Below, in pieces: positions 35,997-45,245 of a DNA stretch of 64,000 bases. The translations under genes and the position numbers were made by a program. Positions within the stretch are counted from its first letter, which is position 1. Every line of letters begins with the position of its first letter. This stretch comes from CAVZCK01 sp963798805 (GTDB taxonomy: Bacteria; Pseudomonadota; Alphaproteobacteria; Rhizobiales; Rhodomicrobiaceae). The notes beneath the pieces are model-generated. The model saw nothing but the letters and a program-made list of their open reading frames with translations. It ran no database searches and was not told the DNA's origin. Location: NCBI GenBank assembly GCA_963798805.1, contig CAWCVC010000005.1:310001-374000 (forward strand), read 5' to 3'.

Positions 35997-37106
35997 ATGG
36001 CATTTTCACCTTTCCGGCCGCACAGCTTGCGCCCCTGGCCGTTGCGCGACCGCGGCATCGGCACGCAATGGATTATCCTGCTGTGCCTGTCAGTATCGCT
36101 GGTCCTGGCATTCGAAGCTTTGCATTTGCCGGCGGCGCTCCTCCTTGGGCCAATGCTGGCGGGGATTCTGATCGCCATGGCGGAGGGGACGGCGCGCATA
36201 CCTCCCCGCGCCTTCTTTCTTGCGCAAGGCGTCGTCGGCTGCATGATCGCGCGCGCCATCCCCCTTTCGATCACTGGCGAAATCCTGTGCAATTGGCCGC
36301 TGTTCCTCGCAGGCGTGATCTCGGTCATCCTGGCCGCCGCAACGCTCGGCTGGCTTTTGACCCGCTGGCAGGTGCTGCCCGGCACCACCGCCATCTGGGG
36401 CTCGGCGCCCGGCGCAGCATCGGCGATGGTGATCATGGCCGACGCTTTCGGCGCCGACGTGCGGCTGGTCGCCTTCATGCAATATCTGCGCGTTGCATGT
36501 GTCACGCTCATCGCCACGCTGGTTTCACGCATCTGGACCGGTGCCTCGGGCGCACCGCTGCCTGAAATCGTCTGGTTCCCGCCGGTCGCCTGGCTGCCCT
36601 TCTTGGAGACGGTCGCCCTTGCCGGAATCGGGTCCATGCTGGCTCATCGCCTGGGCATTCCTGCCGGACCGCTGATTGTCCCGTTCCTTGCCGGCGTGGT
36701 GTTGCAGGATGCTGCGGGAATGACGATCGAGTTGCCGTCCTGGCTGCTTGCCATGAGCTATGCGCTGATCGGCTGGACGATCGGCCTGCGCTTCACGCGG
36801 CCCATCCTCGCCCATGCTGCCCGTGCTTTTCCGCGCGTGCTTGGTTCCATTGTGGTCTTGACCGCGATCTGCGGCCTCTTCGCCGCCGTGCTCGTCTTCG
36901 CCGAAGGTATCGATCCGCTGACGGCTTATCTCGCTACCAGCCCAGGCGGCGCCAATTCAGTGGCAATCATTGCCGCATCGAGCAAGGTCGACCGGCCTTT
37001 CGTCATGGCAATGCAGATCACCCGCTTTCTCATCGTCCTTCTTACGGGTCCGAGCCTCGCCCGTTTCATCGCCAAACAATCAGACGGGCGAACACAACTC
37101 GAATAA
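35997..37106 (+). CDS. AbrB/AmoA-type integral membrane protein
   Basis: A 369-residue membrane protein of the family named AbrB duplication or putative ammonia monooxygenase (PF05145). It has about ten hydrophobic helices in two homologous halves; each contains a PAALLLGPMLAGIL / AGPLIVPFLAGVVL motif and a second conserved loop (WGSAPGAASAMVIMADAFGA / YLATSPGGANSVAIIAASSK). Despite the old name, neither ammonia oxidation nor AbrB-type DNA binding is likely; a transporter role is the common suggestion but is unproven. The start at the ATG at 35997 is chosen because the helices begin shortly after; a TTG 42 nt upstream is possible. Confidence 0.88.
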   Translation: MAFSPFRPHSLRPWPLRDRGIGTQWIILLCLSVSLVLAFEALHLPAALLLGPMLAGILIAMAEGTARIPPRAFFLAQGVVGCMIARAIPLSITGEILCNWPLFLAGVISVILAAATLGWLLTRWQVLPGTTAIWGSAPGAASAMVIMADAFGADVRLVAFMQYLRVACVTLIATLVSRIWTGASGAPLPEIVWFPPVAWLPFLETVALAGIGSMLAHRLGIPAGPLIVPFLAGVVLQDAAGMTIELPSWLLAMSYALIGWTIGLRFTRPILAHAARAFPRVLGSIVVLTAICGLFAAVLVFAEGIDPLTAYLATSPGGANSVAIIAASSKVDRPFVMAMQITRFLIVLLTGPSLARFIAKQSDGRTQLE

Positions 37107-37185
37107 CGCCGGTCATTGCTCCTGGCGCTAAAGCCGAACGCACCAACGGCTTCCGCTCCGACACCCCGCCAAGGGCGAACGGTAC

Positions 37186-37235
37186 CTTATGCTTTGCGAA
37201 TGACTGGAGCGCTCCGTCTTTAAGCTGCTTCTAGG
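37186..37235 (+). repeat. 50-bp direct repeat, left copy (IS1634 target duplication)
   Basis: CTTATGCTTTGCGAATGACT... ending CTTCTAGG, identical to 40681-40730 except one base (T for A at 37218). It directly touches the IS1634 terminal repeat. Confidence 0.93.
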
Positions 37236-38785
37236 CCGAACTTTTCACTTAGGTTTACTTCAGCCCATTGATCAGAAACGGTTTTTTATGAACTCGAAGG
37301 CCGCCTACTGGACACAGGGCAGTGGCAGGTCGAGAAGAGCGAAGGCTTTCTCCTGGAGGGCGGTGGGTCGCGCGAGCAGTGCGAAGGTGGCCGTGCCTTG
37401 CAGCGGGAGGGCGACCTCGTTGAGCGTCAGCGTCGCGAGGTGGGCGAGAAGGTCAGGCCATGTCAGCGCGGGCTGACCGTCGGCACTTCGGCGCTGCGTA
37501 CGTTTCTGGATTGTCGCGGCGGAGGGCTCGGGCGGAGTGACGATCGATTTGCGCTCACGCGCCTCGGGCGCATGCTCGGCAAACAGCATCGGCGCCAGCG
37601 CCCGGCGCATGTGGAATTCGACGTAATAGGCCAGCATGCACAGAAACACGTGCGCCCTGACGCGATGTCCCAGCCAATGGTGGATCGGACGGATCTGCAA
37701 ATCCACGCCCTTCATTGTACGGAAAGCCCGTTCTACCTGCGCCAGACTTTTGTAGGCGCCGACCGCATCCTCGGCGGAAAGCTTGTCCTGGGGCACGCTG
37801 GTGCGGATCACGTAGATGCCGTCGAGGGTCGCCTCGGCCGCGATCTTCGCCTCGTCGCGGCGAAACGAGAGATGGCTATCGCCAATGTCGAGCACAAAAT
37901 GCTTGGCCATCTTATGCTTGTCGATCACGGCGCCGACTTTCAATCCGATGACCGCCGCCGTGTGTTTCTTCGGCGCCCGTCGAACGGCCTCGGCGACGCG
38001 CTTCAGATTGCGTTCCGTTGCCTCCAGCAATGCGCTGCGTTTGCGCGCCCGCTCGTCGGCCAGCAGTGGATTGCGGCAGGCGATCAACCGTTCTCCGGGG
38101 AAGTGCGTCGGGGCGCTGATTTCGGCCAGATCACGTTCGTCGAACAGCGACAGCTGCAACGGACCGGCGGCGAGGAGATCGCGGATCTGCGGCGCCTTCA
38201 GGCACGAGATCCAATCGAGCCCCGCCGGCTTCAGATCCTCGGCAATGCGCGCGCTGGTGATCATGCCGCGATCTCCGACGAGCACGACATGAGCGAGCTT
38301 GAAGCGCTTTTTCAGTGTGTCGACTTGCGCGGTCAGCGTTTTGGGATCGCTGGTATTTCCCTCGAACACCTCGATCGCCACGGGAGTGCCGTCGGCGGCG
38401 CACAAAAGCCCATAAACAATTTGCGGGCGATCCGAGCGATGATCGCGGGAGTAGCCATGCTGCGCCAACTCGCAGCACCGCCCTTCGAGATAGCTCGATG
38501 AAACATCGTAAAGAACCAACGCGCCGCCCTTCTGATTTTGCTTGTCAAAATCAGACAAGCATTTTGACCTGAGATGCTTTTTGGCCAGCGCTGTCTCGAT
38601 GCGCGATTGCTGCTCGAGCAGCCAATCGAGCGCGGCATAAACCTCTCGCTCGGCGACGTCCTCGAGCGCGCATGCCTTGGCCAGGCTCGATGCCGCCGTC
38701 TCGGGTTCGAGCGCGCGCCAGAAGGCAAGCTTCGAGCCCGGCGCGATGACGCGATTGACGATCAGTGCCCGCACGATGGCGGCCG

Positions 38786-40248
38786 GGTAGCGTCGCGATG
38801 TATGTTGGAAATTGATTTGGCGCGGTCTCCGGCGGGCTGAACGTAGCGGATCAGGCGGCGAGGTCAATTGGCAGATCGGCCGGCTTCACAGCCAGCGTCT
38901 TCCAGCCATCGACTTTCCGCATACTGATCTGTCCGGAGGCGACCAGCGCCCAGAACATCATGGCCGCGGTTTCGGCCGAAGGCAGCACGGTTTGCGTTTT
39001 GATCCGGCGCTTGAATTCCTCGTGCAGCCGTTCGATCGCATTGGTCGTGCGCGCGCTTTTCCATTGGCTGACCGGCAATCTGGTGAAGGTAAACAACCGG
39101 TTGCCGGCTTCCTCCAGGCACTCGGCGACGGCCTGGCAGCGCAATCGCCATTTACGCAGGAACGCCTTACGCTTCTTCTCGATTTCATCCGCCGACGTTG
39201 CATAGATCATGTCATTGTAATCTGCCGAAACCTCCTCGCGCAGCCGTTCTGGTGCATGAGCGAGCAGATTGCGGTGCTTATGCACGGTGCAGCGCTGGGT
39301 GGGCACATCGCTCCAGAGCTCGGCAAGCGCCCGCTCCAACCCCGAGCCACCATCGACGATCAGGAATTCCGGCTTGCGCAGGCCGCGCTTGATCAGATCG
39401 TCGAGCACGACCCGCCAGGCCTGCGCCGTCTCGCCGCCCATATTCTTCACTGCCAGCAACACTTTCTGGCCGTCGGCGCCAATGCCGAGCACGACGAGAA
39501 GGCAAATCGTCGTGGCCTTCTTATCGAGACGGACGCGCACGACGGTCCCATCCAGGATCAGCCGGACGATGGGTTCGTCGGTCAGCGAGCGCTGGTTCCA
39601 GCTTTCCCAATCGGTCTTCACCTTCCGCCAGACCCGGCTGACCGTATCCTTGCTCACGGAGCCGCCGAACAGCGCGCCAAGCGCTCGCCGGACACGTCGC
39701 GTGTTGGTCCCGGCCAGATAGGCGCCGGCAATCAGCGCGTCGGCGGCTTTCGTGCGCCGCTGGTAGGCGGGCAGCACCTTGCTACGCCATTCCGTTGTCT
39801 TACCATCCGGAGTCTCGATCCGAGCCCGAGGGACGCTGATCAGTGTCTCGCCGAAAGTTCCCATCAGCGACCGCGAGCGGTGACCATGGCGATGGCCCCG
39901 GAGCGGGCCGTCACCCGCGGTTTCGCCATCCGGCGTCTTTGATCGCGAACCGGGGCAAGCTTTGGCGCTCCGGGCATAGCGTGTCCGCGACAGCGCTTCA
40001 TCGAGTTCCGCCTCGATCATCGCCTGGATGAAACCATGCACACGGTCGCGCACGGCGGTTTCGATCGGATCGAACCAATCCTCAAAAAGCTGGGCGCTCG
40101 CCGTCGCCGCCGGCTGCTGGTCCGCGAGGTTTATGATATTGTTTGGCATAGCGTGGTCTCCACCGGCGCTTCAACGCCGGAATCGTTTTGGGTTGAACAC
40201 CCGGAGACTACGCAACCTTCAATTTCCCACCATATCCGCGACGCTACC
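38786..40248 (-). mobile_element. IS256-family element
   Basis: A 1,463-bp element with ends GGTAGCGTCGCGATGTATGT (left) and GGTAGCGTCGCGGATATGGT (right, minus strand). A perfect 8-bp duplication GGCGGCCG is at 38778-38785 and 40249-40256. Confidence 0.93.
38851..40149 (-). CDS. IS256-family transposase
   Basis: A 432-residue Mutator-type transposase (MPNNIINLADQQPAATASAQ), full length. Landmarks: LMGTFGETLISVPRARIETP, VRLILDGTVVRVRLDKKATT (first Asp), EFLIVDGGSGLERALAELWS (second Asp), QRCTVHKHRNLLAHAPERL and RTTNAIERLHEEFKRRIKTQ (Glu). The frame is intact, with intact ends, so this is a recent and possibly active insertion. Confidence 0.95.
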   Translation of the reverse strand: MPNNIINLADQQPAATASAQLFEDWFDPIETAVRDRVHGFIQAMIEAELDEALSRTRYARSAKACPGSRSKTPDGETAGDGPLRGHRHGHRSRSLMGTFGETLISVPRARIETPDGKTTEWRSKVLPAYQRRTKAADALIAGAYLAGTNTRRVRRALGALFGGSVSKDTVSRVWRKVKTDWESWNQRSLTDEPIVRLILDGTVVRVRLDKKATTICLLVVLGIGADGQKVLLAVKNMGGETAQAWRVVLDDLIKRGLRKPEFLIVDGGSGLERALAELWSDVPTQRCTVHKHRNLLAHAPERLREEVSADYNDMIYATSADEIEKKRKAFLRKWRLRCQAVAECLEEAGNRLFTFTRLPVSQWKSARTTNAIERLHEEFKRRIKTQTVLPSAETAAMMFWALVASGQISMRKVDGWKTLAVKPADLPIDLAA

Positions 40249-40680
40249 GGCGGCCGAGCGCTGTTCCTCTTTCGTGCGCGCTTTGACGAGAGCATCAAGG
40301 CCGGTCTTGCGCATCATACCGAGCACCGCGGCGACATGACCATGCGACAGTGCCCGGCGGATCTCGAAAGCGTCTGTGACCGGCGCGGCAATCTCGGCGC
40401 CCTTGATCAGCTGGCTGATCGCCGCAATCATCGGCTCTGGCAGCTTGGAGATGTTGGCGAGCGTGCGCTTTCTGACCGTCTTTCCTTCGCGAAAGCTCTC
40501 GCGAATGAGGATGGCCGGCGGCGAAGTTCGATTTGGCACCCGTTCGATGAACATGGCCGCGACCATGAACCGATTTGCACGATAACGCAAGCGTATTACA
40601 TGGACACATCCGTGGCGACGAAGTCACCCAAAACCCTTGCCCAGTCTGGCCTCTCAAATAAACCCAGGTGAAAAGTTCGG

Positions 40681-40730
40681 CTTATGCTTTGCGAATGACT
40701 GGAGCGCTCCGTCATTAAGCTGCTTCTAGG
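40681..40730 (+). repeat. 50-bp direct repeat, right copy
   Basis: Matches 37186-37235 at 49 of 50 positions, directly after the right end of IS1634. It lies just downstream of the 3' end of the HtrA-type protease gene. Confidence 0.93.
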
Positions 40731-40768
40731 CTAAACTCCGTTAGCGACAGAACGCAAGACAGGCAAAA

Positions 40769-42121
40769 TCATTTGCGCATATCAGAAAAGTACGGGATGC
40801 CGTCGCGATCGATCTGCACTCGCTCGATGGGCTTTCCAGCCCCGGCCATGCTCACAAGTTTGTCTACGTCGCCGAGTTTCATTTCATCGACGGAGACAAT
40901 GACGTCTCCTGGAACAAGTCCGGTTTTGCCGGCTTGGCTTTGGGCAGGCACTTCGGTAACGAGAGGTCCTTGCTTTTTCCCATAGAGAGGCGAGCCGGGC
41001 CCAATATTGGTTGCTTTAAGGCCACCGATCAATGGCACATCGTTCGGCACAGATACGGGTTTTGGCTCAATTGCCGCGCTGGAGACGGTGAGCGGCACTT
41101 TTCTGACTGTTTTGCCGTCCGACACCTCTAGCGCCAGCGTGTCCCCGATAGCTGAGGTGCCTATCCAGGCCAGGTAGTTCGAGTTCGAATTAATCGGCTC
41201 CCCGTTTATGCTCAGGATAAGATCATTTACTTTCAACCCTGCGCGTTCGGCAGGTGAAGCAGGATCAACGCGGGTTACCAGGGCGCCATGTATGTTTTCT
41301 AAGCCCAGAGTCTTGGCGGCTTCAAGCGTGACATTGCTGGTCTTTAGCCCTAACACTCCCCGTCGTACCTCTCCGTATCGGAGAATTTGCTGACCGATTC
41401 TCTTGGCCATATCGATTGGAATGGCAAAGCCGATACCGGTGTTGCCGGAGGGGCCGCCGGCTACAGCAGTGTTAATGCCCACCAGTTCGCCTTTCATATT
41501 GACGAGAGCACCGCCCGAATTACCGGGGTTCACGGCCGCGTCGATCTGAATGAAGCTCTCGAACATCTCATAACCGACATCGGAGCGCATCAGGCCGCTT
41601 ACGATGCCTGCAGTTGCGGTTCCTTCAAGCCCGAAGGGGTTTCCGACGGCGACGATGAAATCACCTACAGCGAGCTGATCGGAATTGCCGATCGGCAGCG
41701 CCTTCAGGTTCGGGAGATCAGTCTTTAGGATTGCGATATCCGTCGCGGGGTCAGACCCGACGAGCGTCGCCCTTCCAATCCGGCCATCTTGGAGGCCGAT
41801 ACTGATCAAGACAGCTCCGTCGACGACATGGTTGTTCGTGCCTATAAGCCCGCGCTCAGCGTCGAATACGACGCCGGAGCCGCCGGCCTGAAACGGTTGC
41901 ATTTTGGGCCTCACCTGTTGTTCGCCGGGCTTCAGCCTTGTTGGCCGATAGCGCTCGCCGAGGATGCGCAATGTGACGACAGCCGGCAGCACCTGTGCCA
42001 CGAGCGGCGAAAATGACGTCGAGGGGACGAGTGATGATGTGGAGGGCTTGGCAGCCGCGGCTGTGCTGACTGAAACCGAAAGGAGGGCTACGGAAGCCAA
42101 AAAACACACGAGACTTCGCAT
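40769..42121 (-). CDS. HtrA/DegP-like periplasmic serine protease
   Basis: A 450-residue exported protease. Residues 1-24 form a Sec signal peptide (MRSLVCFLASVALLSVSVST then AAAAK). The trypsin-like domain has the catalytic triad H98 (GTNNHVVDG), D128 (PATDIAILK) and S202 (NPGNSGGALV). Two PDZ domains follow, at about 255-345 (GVLGLKTSNVTLEAAKTLGL to LALEVSDG) and 365-445 (PLIGGLKATNIGPGSPLYGK). The family degrades or refolds damaged envelope proteins. A small exported-protein gene is upstream in the same direction. The IS1634 duplication begins about 40 bp beyond its stop, and the gene itself is intact. Confidence 0.93.
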   Translation of the reverse strand: MRSLVCFLASVALLSVSVSTAAAAKPSTSSLVPSTSFSPLVAQVLPAVVTLRILGERYRPTRLKPGEQQVRPKMQPFQAGGSGVVFDAERGLIGTNNHVVDGAVLISIGLQDGRIGRATLVGSDPATDIAILKTDLPNLKALPIGNSDQLAVGDFIVAVGNPFGLEGTATAGIVSGLMRSDVGYEMFESFIQIDAAVNPGNSGGALVNMKGELVGINTAVAGGPSGNTGIGFAIPIDMAKRIGQQILRYGEVRRGVLGLKTSNVTLEAAKTLGLENIHGALVTRVDPASPAERAGLKVNDLILSINGEPINSNSNYLAWIGTSAIGDTLALEVSDGKTVRKVPLTVSSAAIEPKPVSVPNDVPLIGGLKATNIGPGSPLYGKKQGPLVTEVPAQSQAGKTGLVPGDVIVSVDEMKLGDVDKLVSMAGAGKPIERVQIDRDGIPYFSDMRK

Positions 42122-42208
42122 ATCTCGTCCCTTCGAATCGGCCGCACGATCGCCGCAGTGTTGCAGCCCGGTATTCAGACAGGTTTCGCCGCGCCTCCCT
42201 GAGGCTGA

Positions 42209-42541
42209 TCATTTGTCCTTGACGGTCACCGGCATTTTGACGCCGTGAGCGCGCAGATCATCGAGAAATTTCTCGCGATCGAAATCCTTAGGGATCTGAA
42301 CCCCTTGAGCGGCGAGCCTGTCGACGAACTGCTGCGAAGTTACCGGTTTTTCGTTGCTGGCGCCCCAGGTTCTCAGCTCATCCCAGAATTTCTGATCGCT
42401 GATTTGGGGATTCTCGAATGATGCGCCATTTGCTTGAAGGCGCTGGAAGAATTCCCTGGCATCGGAATCGGATGATTGCGCAAGCGCGATGTTAAGGGGC
42501 AAAAGCAGAGCAACACACGCGATTAATGGCCGAAACTTCAT
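42209..42541 (-). CDS. small exported protein, 110 aa
   Basis: MKFRPLIACVALLLPLNIALAQ-type signal peptide (cleavage after about residue 21) and a mature charged part with two related repeats: REFFQRLQANGASFENPQIS and FVDRLAAQGVQIPKDFDREK, FLDDLRAHGVKMP, each an aromatic helix followed by a Gly turn. GAGAGGAG lies 9 nt before the ATG at 42541. It sits 87 bp upstream of the HtrA-type gene on the same strand. Function unknown; the repeat pattern suggests a helical periplasmic protein. Confidence 0.75.
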   Translation of the reverse strand: MKFRPLIACVALLLPLNIALAQSSDSDAREFFQRLQANGASFENPQISDQKFWDELRTWGASNEKPVTSQQFVDRLAAQGVQIPKDFDREKFLDDLRAHGVKMPVTVKDK

Positions 42542-42691
42542 CGTTTTATCTCCTCTCAACGTAGCAGACTCGAAGACCAACTGCCGAGCGATAGCCTGCT
42601 CTGTGATAAAGCCGGTCTCAGACAGTGAATAGTCTATGATTTGCTATCGGTATTTCTGGCCATTGCGTGCCAGCCAGGGCAATGGTCGAAA

Positions 42692-43681
42692 TCAGTGCCC
42701 CGTCAACGGCGGGAGGTCGAATGAATGGCCAAGACTACGCGAATGATGATTGATCGCAAGGGCGGTAGCGCCGCCAATCGCGATTGCATCGATAAGGATC
42801 TTCTTCATACGGAGATTCGGGCGAAACGGCCTACCTTTGATAATCCCGATCGATGCGAAAAGGTTGCATCTGTCCTTCTCAAGTGAGCTGGATGGCTCTA
42901 CCTGCACGAGTTGATCCAGATCGTGGTAAAATCTGTGGTCGGTTGGCCCAATTTCTTCTATTGCCAATTGCGAGCCATCGATCAGCTCGGCGGCACGAGC
43001 GCAGTCTATCTGGGCCAGTGAGAAGATCTTAAGCTTCTTCGCCATGTCCTCCGGTGCAGCATTGGAGCCGCGAGCTCTCAGGCCGCGGACAAAGGCCCAA
43101 ATACCGTTGGTTCTTGGCCGCAGCACGGTGTAACCCAGCGGAACGCGCCCCTTATAGTGTGGAGGCAGGATCAGATATTTGCCGCCGCGACCTGCGTCGG
43201 GTCCCGCCGGCCCAAGGTCCTCGACGGAGCGAGACCACATATCACCAATTACTCCCAGCATGGCTGGGGGAAGGTCTATGATCGTCGGTCCATCGTTTCC
43301 CAGGTCGATAAAGGTCCATGCATCATATCTGGAAGCCTTAGGTGCCACGAGGCGCAGTTTGGATGATACCGGCCTAAAGAAGATGCGCAGCGTGTCGGAC
43401 CCTGGGCCTGTCAGGCGACGCTGCGCTTCAAGAAGGCGATACAAGCAAACGCCCGAGAGACCTTTAAGGAAGGCATCGACGCCGTGGATAAGATCCAGAT
43501 GGTCGTACAGTCTGCGGACCGTTTCTCTTGTTGGAACTCCGTTTAGAAATGCGAGAGGGCCAATCGAGGTCCGTATTCTCGCGACGCTCGCCACGTTGGC
43601 TGCGCTGGCCGCGAAATTCGCACCGGAAACCGGTCTAACAGGTCGGCGAAGATCGGGCGGGAATAGATAACTGACGCTCAT
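42692..43681 (-). CDS. DUF1254 protein lacking the DUF1214 half
   Basis: About 329 residues (MSVSYLFPPDLRRPVRP start; an ATG one codon earlier is equally possible). The DUF1254 domain is clear: NGVPTRETVRRLYDHLDLIH, LRLVAPKASRYDAWTFIDLG, DLPPAMLGVIGDMWSRSVED and GKYLILPPHYKGRVPLGYTV. Relatives continue after GRPFRPNLRMKKIL through a DUF1214 domain to some 450-490 residues, whereas this one changes to AINHHSRSLGHSFDLPPLTG and stops. There is no signal peptide, unlike most relatives. It is therefore a shortened version, perhaps decaying. Function of the family unknown. Confidence 0.75.
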   Translation of the reverse strand: MSVSYLFPPDLRRPVRPVSGANFAASAANVASVARIRTSIGPLAFLNGVPTRETVRRLYDHLDLIHGVDAFLKGLSGVCLYRLLEAQRRLTGPGSDTLRIFFRPVSSKLRLVAPKASRYDAWTFIDLGNDGPTIIDLPPAMLGVIGDMWSRSVEDLGPAGPDAGRGGKYLILPPHYKGRVPLGYTVLRPRTNGIWAFVRGLRARGSNAAPEDMAKKLKIFSLAQIDCARAAELIDGSQLAIEEIGPTDHRFYHDLDQLVQVEPSSSLEKDRCNLFASIGIIKGRPFRPNLRMKKILIDAIAIGGATALAINHHSRSLGHSFDLPPLTGH

Positions 43682-43684
43682 CAA

Positions 43685-44056
43685 CTTTCTCTTAGTTCTC
43701 GTTGCCAGATACAGCGCGCGTCCCTGTCCCTGAGGCCGGAATGTACTCTGCCTGCAGATCTTTCGCCTGCCCGATTTCTTCAGCGCGCTTTAAGCCGTGG
43801 TCATTGTGCGCCAGTCACGGGTCTAAGTTCTGGCCATTTCACGCCAGGCGGGCAACGAGGATGCCGCTCACCGACTGCGCTTGGCGCAGGACGCTGGAGG
43901 TAGGCGCCCTCAGCCTGATGATGCTGCGGCGAGATGGACGCCACAGATGGTCAGAAAAAGTTGCTGCCGCCGTCCGCTGGTATCGGCATGCGGCACGGCT
44001 AGGCAGCCAGCGCCGCCTTCCTCGCAGCGCGCGGGGAAGAGCTCATGCCCAGCGGG
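43685..44056. other. intergenic, no gene seen
   Basis: 372 bp between the DUF1254 gene and the AraC fragment. No domain-bearing frame or repeat recognised. Confidence 0.4.
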
Positions 44057-44554
44057 TCACGAGCGCGGCGACCGCGCCGACAACTGGATGACACCGTCAT
44101 GTCCGACGGCGTGGTCGAGATCGTCGCCACGCTCGAGCCAGGATCGGCCCCGAGCCGCATGCGAGCCTCGATAGTCTCTGGGACAGGTGCCGGACCAGCG
44201 CATGAAGGCACGGCTGAAGCTGCTGGGATCGCGATAGCCAAGCGTCGCGCCGACCCCGGCGATGCCCAGATCGGTGTTCACCAGCAGCGTTCGCGCGATC
44301 TCATAGCGAACCTCGTCGACGACATCGGAATAGGTGATCTCCTGCAGCTCCAATTGGCGCTGCAAGGAGCGGGGGCTGGTTCCAAGACGTGCAGCCGCCG
44401 ACCGCAGCGTGGCATCACCGGATTTGAGGGTCTCGGAGATGATGGTCTTCAGCCTTGCGGCCGAGATCGACCCCTTGCGATTGAGCATGTTTTTCTTGTC
44501 TCGTTTTGGGTTGCGCATCCCTGCAGCTCTGCCCCGGCGGCGCGATCGCCACAC
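44057..44554 (-). pseudogene. AraC-type DNA-binding domain, probable gene fragment
   Basis: Only the AraC HTH domain is present: LRSAAARLGTSPRSLQRQLE (first HTH), then LLVNTDLGIAGVGATLGYRD and PSSFSRAFMRWSGTCPRDYR (second HTH). The roughly 230-residue N-terminal sensing domain of the related regulators is missing, and the residues before it (MWRSRRRGRAAGMRNPKRDK) look non-native. The tail after DYR also looks unrelated. It could be a solitary HTH protein from the ATG at MLNRKG, but a truncated relative of the two AraC genes nearby is likelier. Confidence 0.65.
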
Positions 44555-45245
44555 CCTTGCCGGCCTCCGGCGGCTTTGCTGCGTCCTGCTGTTTGGAGCG
44601 CCCGGGCACCGTTGCCCAAAATGCTTGTCAATTCAATAAGGAGTGCCTCGGTCGGCGATCATTGCTCCACGATTGATGAATCGAGCCTGAAGAGCGAAGC
44701 TGGCGCATGAACACCGACCGGCAGCCGGGTGTTTCCCGGCTCGAGGCTCCGCGCGGCGTCGGCGGCCAGCCCTCGTCACGCAAGCCAATCTATCTCCGAG
44801 TGCAGGCAATTTTTTGTCCATGGGGAACCGGTCCCCTCACTCGCCTCGCCTTCTTCGCTCCGCCACCATGGGCGATCCGGCGGTCCTGCGTCGCAAATTT
44901 TCCGTGAGCCGAAAATCCCCCAATTGGGGGAGGCCTGACAACCGCGCCGCCTTATTGCGCTGAGACAAATTTCAGACGCCCACGCCAGATCTGACGTCTC
45001 GGAGCACAAGGCCTACGTCCATTAGCTCAAGCTTGTTCAATGTCCCTATTGTGCCGACCTCATCGCAAAGCGCATTCAGTGGTGAGGATGCACCCGCCTG
45101 TGCAAATCCTCGGCGTTACCCGACCGTTCGATGAAAGCGTCTTCCGAGATGCTGATCAGTCCAAAATGGCGCGAAATGGCCTGAAACCAGTAGCAGAAAA
45201 GCGATAGAGATAGGAATAGGTTAGGGAGTTCGGATCATAGGTCGA
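44555..45245. other. intergenic region with palindromic motif
   Basis: 691 bp without a supported gene. It contains the palindrome described at 44914-44932. The last 200 bp, upstream of the AraC-type gene, become AT-richer and probably hold its promoter; the missing N-terminal codons of that gene were not found here. Confidence 0.4.
44914..44932 (-). promoter_or_regulatory. CTCCCCC-N5-GGGGATT motif, copy 1
   Basis: Minus-strand CTCCCCCAATTGGGGGATT; its core CCCCCAATTGGGGG is a perfect 14-bp palindrome. The same arms occur at 50376-50394. Confidence 0.5.

Larger units (their letters stand above)
37305..40554 (-). pseudogene. IS1634 transposase split by IS256
   Basis: The start is MFIERVPNRTSPPAILIRES at 40554. 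The first part ends EEQRSAA at about 40249; after IS256 it continues IVRALIVNRVIAPGSKLAFW at 38777 and runs to 37305. The middle has ALVLYDVSSSYLEGRCCELA (first Asp), VVLVGDRGMITSARIAEDLK (second Asp) and SLAQVERAFRTMKGVDLQIR (Glu). Removal of IS256 plus one GGCGGCCG copy gives an uninterrupted 592-residue frame, so the transposase was intact until that insertion. Confidence 0.92.
37236..40680 (-). mobile_element. IS1634-family element interrupted by IS256
   Basis: Terminal repeats CCGAACTTTTCACTTAGGTT (37236) and, minus strand from 40680, CCGAACTTTTCACCTGGGTT. The element has 1,974 bp once IS256 and its duplication are removed. The flanking 50-bp duplication fits IS1634-type elements, which are known for long and variable target duplications. 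Confidence 0.92.

Noticed and set aside
35998..37106. Ammonia monooxygenase subunit
   Set aside because: The AmoA name for this membrane family is a legacy label; the duplicated AbrB-type helices have no monooxygenase features.
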